Translations under genes and position numbers: made by a program | The notes under the pieces: model-generated | The model's input: only the letters and a program-made list of their open reading frames with translations | Databases searched by the model: none | What the model was told of the DNA's origin: nothing | Part shown: in pieces, positions 6,722 through 8,861 of the stretch | How the letters are laid out: every line of letters starts with the position of its first letter | Numbering within the stretch: position 1 is the first letter of the stretch | Origin: Bacteroidia bacterium | GTDB lineage: Bacteria; Bacteroidota; Bacteroidia; JABDFU01 | Length of the DNA: 8,861 bases | Reading direction: 5' to 3' | NCBI GenBank assembly: GCA_020849195.1 | Contig: JADLGT010000143.1 | Location: forward strand, 1 to 8,861

Positions 6722-6752
6722 TTGTATAATTGTGTTATTTATTCGATCGAGT

Positions 6753-6773
6753 AATAAAAATTAGTACTAATTT
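6753..6773 (-). terminator. Palindrome with T-run at the rfaE2 stop, weak candidate terminator
   Basis: AAATTAGTACTAATTT at 6758-6773 is a perfect 16-base palindrome that includes the rfaE2 TAG stop (6767-6769). In the minus-strand transcript the second arm runs straight into a T-rich tail (T5, A, TT). The stem contains only A-T pairs around a GTAC loop, so termination would be inefficient; partial readthrough into argH would fit the lack of an argH promoter. Confidence 0.35.
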
Positions 6774-7264
6774 ATTTCTTTTATTTTCTTTTCAATTGCA
6801 CTGGTAGAATAACCTTTCACAAGTTCAATAAGTTTTACCTCGCCGCCTTTGGCAAGTACAATATCATGTCCTGCAATTTCTTCTATTTTGTAATCGGCGC
6901 CTTTTACCAACACGTCCGGCTGAATAAGTTTTATTAATTCGTAAGGAGTGTCTTCATCAAACACAGTAACAATATCTACAAAATGCAATGCTGCAATAAT
7001 GAGTGCGCGGGAAGTTTCGTTCTGTATGGGTCGAGAGGGTCCTTTTTTTAATCGCCGTACAGAGGCATCGCTGTTTACTCCAACGATTAATTTAGTACCA
7101 CAGTCGGCAGCTTTACTTAAGTAATCAACATGTCCCATGTGAAGCAAATCGAAACATCCGTTTGTAAAAACAATTTTATTGCTTTTAATACGAAGTCTTG
7201 CTACCGATTGCTTTAGTTCCTCTCTGGGAATAACCCGATTTAAAATAGCATCAAGCTTAAGCAT
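6767..7264 (-). CDS. rfaE2: D-glycero-beta-D-manno-heptose 1-phosphate adenylyltransferase (RfaE2, single domain)
   Basis: Transfers AMP to heptose 1-phosphate, forming ADP-heptose for lipopolysaccharide core or other surface glycans. It is 165 residues and corresponds to the C-terminal half of the bifunctional HldE. The nucleotidyltransferase signature is FTNGCFDLLHMGHVDYL at 33-49, with the HxGH motif at 42-45. GVNSDASVRRLK is at 62-73, the KGADY motif at 121-125 and the C-terminal GYSTSAIEKKI at 151-161 (the STT/STS phosphate-binding type motif). The separate kinase domain (RfaE1) is not in the window, so it must be encoded elsewhere, as is common in Bacteroidota. Its ATG overlaps the end of the flippase-like gene by eight bases (ATGCTTAA), indicating translational coupling. 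Confidence 0.93.
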   Translation of the reverse strand: MLKLDAILNRVIPREELKQSVARLRIKSNKIVFTNGCFDLLHMGHVDYLSKAADCGTKLIVGVNSDASVRRLKKGPSRPIQNETSRALIIAALHFVDIVTVFDEDTPYELIKLIQPDVLVKGADYKIEEIAGHDIVLAKGGEVKLIELVKGYSTSAIEKKIKEIN

Positions 7265-8261
7265 GTTTCAACTGTTTGCGTTTTTCAATATTAAGCATAA
7301 TAATGGAAATGCTGCCCAAAGCAGCCATAAACAACATTTGCGATGAGTGTACGATGGTTGCATACACCAATGCTTTGTCGGAGGCTACGCCAAGAAACAC
7401 CAATCCACTTTGAACGATAATATGGTAAGCCCCAATGCCGCCTTGCACGGGTGCGCTCATACCTATGCCGCCGAGCACAAGAATAAAAAGTGCAGCTACT
7501 CCACCAAGATGGGAGGTTGCCGTTACTGAAAAAAAACAAAAATATCCCGATAGGCAATACAGCCCCCAAATAAATATTGTATGAAGGATAAACCACCCGC
7601 GATTTTTCATTTTAATTACCGAGTGTAATCCTTCTCCAATACCTTTGATAAAATCAACAACTTTTTTTATAAAATGGAAACGGATTATTTTTTTTCGAAA
7701 AATAAAAATGAATGCCGCGAATACAAGCGGGATAAAAATAAGCAAGAAAATTTTTATTGGAGAACCAGCCAAAAGTGAATGAACTTTACCTTTAAAAATA
7801 GTATCCCAAAAAAACGTGCTGAATTTTTCTATGCTCAAAAAAATTACACCTACAATTAATACCAACAGTGTAATTACATCTATCACCCGTTCGGCAATTA
7901 CAGTTCCGATGAGCGTGTCGAGGGTGGTTTTTTCAACTTCATACAGTGCCGAACAACGCGTTACTTCGCCCAAGCGGGGAGCAGCTAAATTGGCAAAATA
8001 GCCTACGCTTAAACTGTAAAATAAATTGCTGAGTTTAGGTTTAACTCCAAGAGGCTCGATCAACATTCCCCAGCGATAAGCACGGCTGATATTGGCAAGT
8101 AAAGTAAACAGCATTGCAAACAACACCCACCCATAGTTTGCCTGTTTCAAATCGGCAAGCATGTGTTTAAGGCTGATGTTGCGAAAAGCGAAATACATGA
8201 GCAACACGCCAACCGACAAGAAAACAATAAACTTAATGCCCGATTTTAGCCGTGCCGACAA
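7257..8261 (-). CDS. UPF0104/AglD-type flippase-like integral membrane protein (lysylphosphatidylglycerol synthase TM region), TTG start
   Basis: A 334-residue protein with about eight predicted hydrophobic segments, roughly at 10-26, 43-59, 80-95, 124-143, 169-188, 223-245, 254-275 and 300-324. It matches the membrane domain found at the N-terminus of MprF but lacks the cytoplasmic lysyl-transfer domain, so it should not be an LPG synthase. Family motifs include SRAYRW at 59-64, GYFANLAAPRLGE at 87-99, ERVID at 124-128 and PVQGGIGAYH at 271-280. The start is TTG: an in-frame TGA lies just upstream, no ATG lies between, and the first internal ATG (residue 22) would remove most of the first helix. 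The TTG follows the panD stop by one base, and rfaE2 overlaps the 3' end. A role in lipid or lipid-linked glycan translocation is inference from the family and context. Confidence 0.85.
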   Translation of the reverse strand: MSARLKSGIKFIVFLSVGVLLMYFAFRNISLKHMLADLKQANYGWVLFAMLFTLLANISRAYRWGMLIEPLGVKPKLSNLFYSLSVGYFANLAAPRLGEVTRCSALYEVEKTTLDTLIGTVIAERVIDVITLLVLIVGVIFLSIEKFSTFFWDTIFKGKVHSLLAGSPIKIFLLIFIPLVFAAFIFIFRKKIIRFHFIKKVVDFIKGIGEGLHSVIKMKNRGWFILHTIFIWGLYCLSGYFCFFSVTATSHLGGVAALFILVLGGIGMSAPVQGGIGAYHIIVQSGLVFLGVASDKALVYATIVHSSQMLFMAALGSISIIMLNIEKRKQLKHA

Positions 8262-8262
8262 T

Positions 8263-8616
8263 TTACTTTTTCAGTTTGTTTGTTTTAGGATCAGGAAAGA
8301 CAACATCCGGCTTGAATTTTTTAGCCTCATCAAAATTCATCGAGGCGTAGGATAAAATAATTACCTGATGACCCAACGATACTTTAAGAGCGGCCGGTCC
8401 GTTTAAACATATAATCCCGGAACCTCGTTTGCCTTTAATTACATACGTAATAAATCGCTCGCCATTGTTATAGTTAAGCACATGCACCTGTTCGTTTTCA
8501 ATCAGGTTGGCGGCATCCATCAAATCCTCGTCTATGGTAACGCTTCCAATATAATTGAGATCGGCTTCGGTTACGGTTACACGATGTATTTTTGATTTTA
8601 ATACTTCTATTTTCAT
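8263..8616 (-). CDS. panD: Aspartate 1-decarboxylase (pyruvoyl-dependent) PanD
   Basis: Makes beta-alanine from aspartate for pantothenate and CoA synthesis. The 117-residue proenzyme self-cleaves between Gly24 and Ser25 (YIGSVTID at 22-29), converting Ser25 to the catalytic pyruvoyl group. Arg54 and Tyr58 (GERFITYVI) and Asn72 (LNGPAA) fall at the positions of the active-site and processing residues of the E. coli enzyme. The N-terminus [16 protein letters not shown] is canonical, which fixes the ATG at 8616. panC ends 92 bases upstream and the flippase-like gene starts one base after the stop, so panD is linked to both. A perfect -7 box lies seven bases before the start codon. Confidence 0.96.
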   Translation of the reverse strand: MKIEVLKSKIHRVTVTEADLNYIGSVTIDEDLMDAANLIENEQVHVLNYNNGERFITYVIKGKRGSGIICLNGPAALKVSLGHQVIILSYASMNFDEAKKFKPDVVFPDPKTNKLKK

Positions 8617-8622
8617 AATTCA

Positions 8623-8630
8623 CAAAACTA
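8623..8630 (-). promoter_or_regulatory. -7 box immediately upstream of panD
   Basis: On the minus strand TAGTTTTG is a perfect match to TAnnTTTG. Its last G (8623) is seven bases from the A of the panD ATG (8616), so a transcript starting there would be leaderless or nearly so. No good TTG/TTTG -33 element lies 17-23 bases upstream, which lowers confidence. Confidence 0.5.
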
Positions 8631-8708
8631 AATAAATTTACAAGTCCGCCGTTGCGTTATTCGTTAATTCCTAAAAAAATTTATAAGTGAAATAGGGGAT
8701 GAGCCAAA

Positions 8709-8861
8709 TTATTTCAAAATAATATTATCAATTAATCTTATCCTGCCCACCACCACGGCAATGCAGGCTACAGCTCCAGATACACTATTAATATCTGTTA
8801 TCGGCTCTAATGTTTGTGTATGCACAATTTCAAAATAATCTAACTCGGTTAGTGAAGCTTC
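8709..8861 (-). CDS. panC: Pantothenate synthetase PanC, C-terminal 50 residues (5' part outside the window)
   Basis: The minus strand is open from the right edge to a TAA at 8709-8711. The 50 residues include LDYFEIVHTQTLEPI and, near the end, CIAVVVGRIRLIDNIIL. These match the conserved C-terminal end of PanC (a YFEIV-type strand, then an A-x-VGxxRLIDN terminus). The enzyme joins pantoate and beta-alanine with ATP. Being directly upstream of panD on the same strand supports the call, because the two act in the same pathway. Active-site and ATP-binding motifs lie outside the window. In the 92 bases down to panD no gene or clear terminator is seen, only the panD -7 box. Confidence 0.93.
   Translation of the reverse strand, partial: EASLTELDYFEIVHTQTLEPITDINSVSGAVACIAVVVGRIRLIDNIILK

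Noticed and set aside
6721..6730. TATAAT-like sequence on the plus strand in the argH-rfaE2 gap
   Set aside because: No plus-strand gene follows it, and this phylum uses TAnnTTTG rather than TATAAT boxes.
7291..7596. 101-codon open frame in another minus-strand frame inside the flippase-like gene
   Set aside because: It is a frame shadow; the flippase frame contains all family motifs without a break, so no frameshift is needed.
7257..8261. Calling the membrane protein a lysylphosphatidylglycerol synthase
   Set aside because: The catalytic aminoacyl-transfer domain of MprF is absent; only the membrane flippase-like part is present.

Overview
The window is an ordinary, densely packed chromosomal segment of a Bacteroidota bacterium. 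Three things point there: the gene order (ftsX end?), DUF3098 gene, uppP, truB, queA; a single-domain heptose-1-phosphate adenylyltransferase (RfaE2 type); and promoter boxes matching the Bacteroidota -7 consensus TAnnTTTG, with no obvious Shine-Dalgarno sequences. The presence of ispD implies the MEP isoprenoid route. The class within Bacteroidota cannot be settled by reading alone; Chitinophagia, Sphingobacteriia or Cytophagia are all possible. No mobile element, CRISPR array, rRNA or tRNA gene was seen.

Left half, plus strand (1-3925). A tightly coupled run holds a possible 3' end of ftsX, a small two-helix DUF3098 membrane protein, uppP (undecaprenyl-diphosphate phosphatase) and truB (tRNA pseudouridine-55 synthase), with truB starting directly after the uppP stop. 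A 192-base gap then carries a candidate promoter with nine consecutive G in its spacer and a roughly 100-base leader with two hairpins, followed by queA (queuosine synthesis). After a 79-base gap with a strong -7 box only nine bases from the start codon comes ispD. The theme is envelope lipid carrier supply and recycling (IspD makes a precursor of undecaprenyl carriers, UppP recycles them) plus tRNA modification (TruB, QueA).

Right half, minus strand (3926-8861). ispD and the next gene converge with their stop codons directly abutting. Read in the direction of transcription from the right edge: panC (only the last 50 codons), panD, a TTG-initiated UPF0104 flippase-like membrane protein, rfaE2 (overlapping the flippase gene by 8 bases), argH, and a metal-dependent amidohydrolase with its own promoter. 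PanC and PanD feed pantothenate/CoA synthesis; RfaE2 activates heptose for surface glycans and may be functionally linked to the flippase-like protein; ArgH is the last step of arginine synthesis.

Most genes here are housekeeping. No clearly new multi-gene system is visible. The items most worth a second look are the poly-G promoter and structured leader of queA, the probably leaderless transcripts of ispD and panD, the unassigned amidohydrolase (possibly an aminofutalosine-type deaminase), the flippase-rfaE2 coupling, and the uncharacterised DUF3098 protein between the division and lipid-carrier genes.
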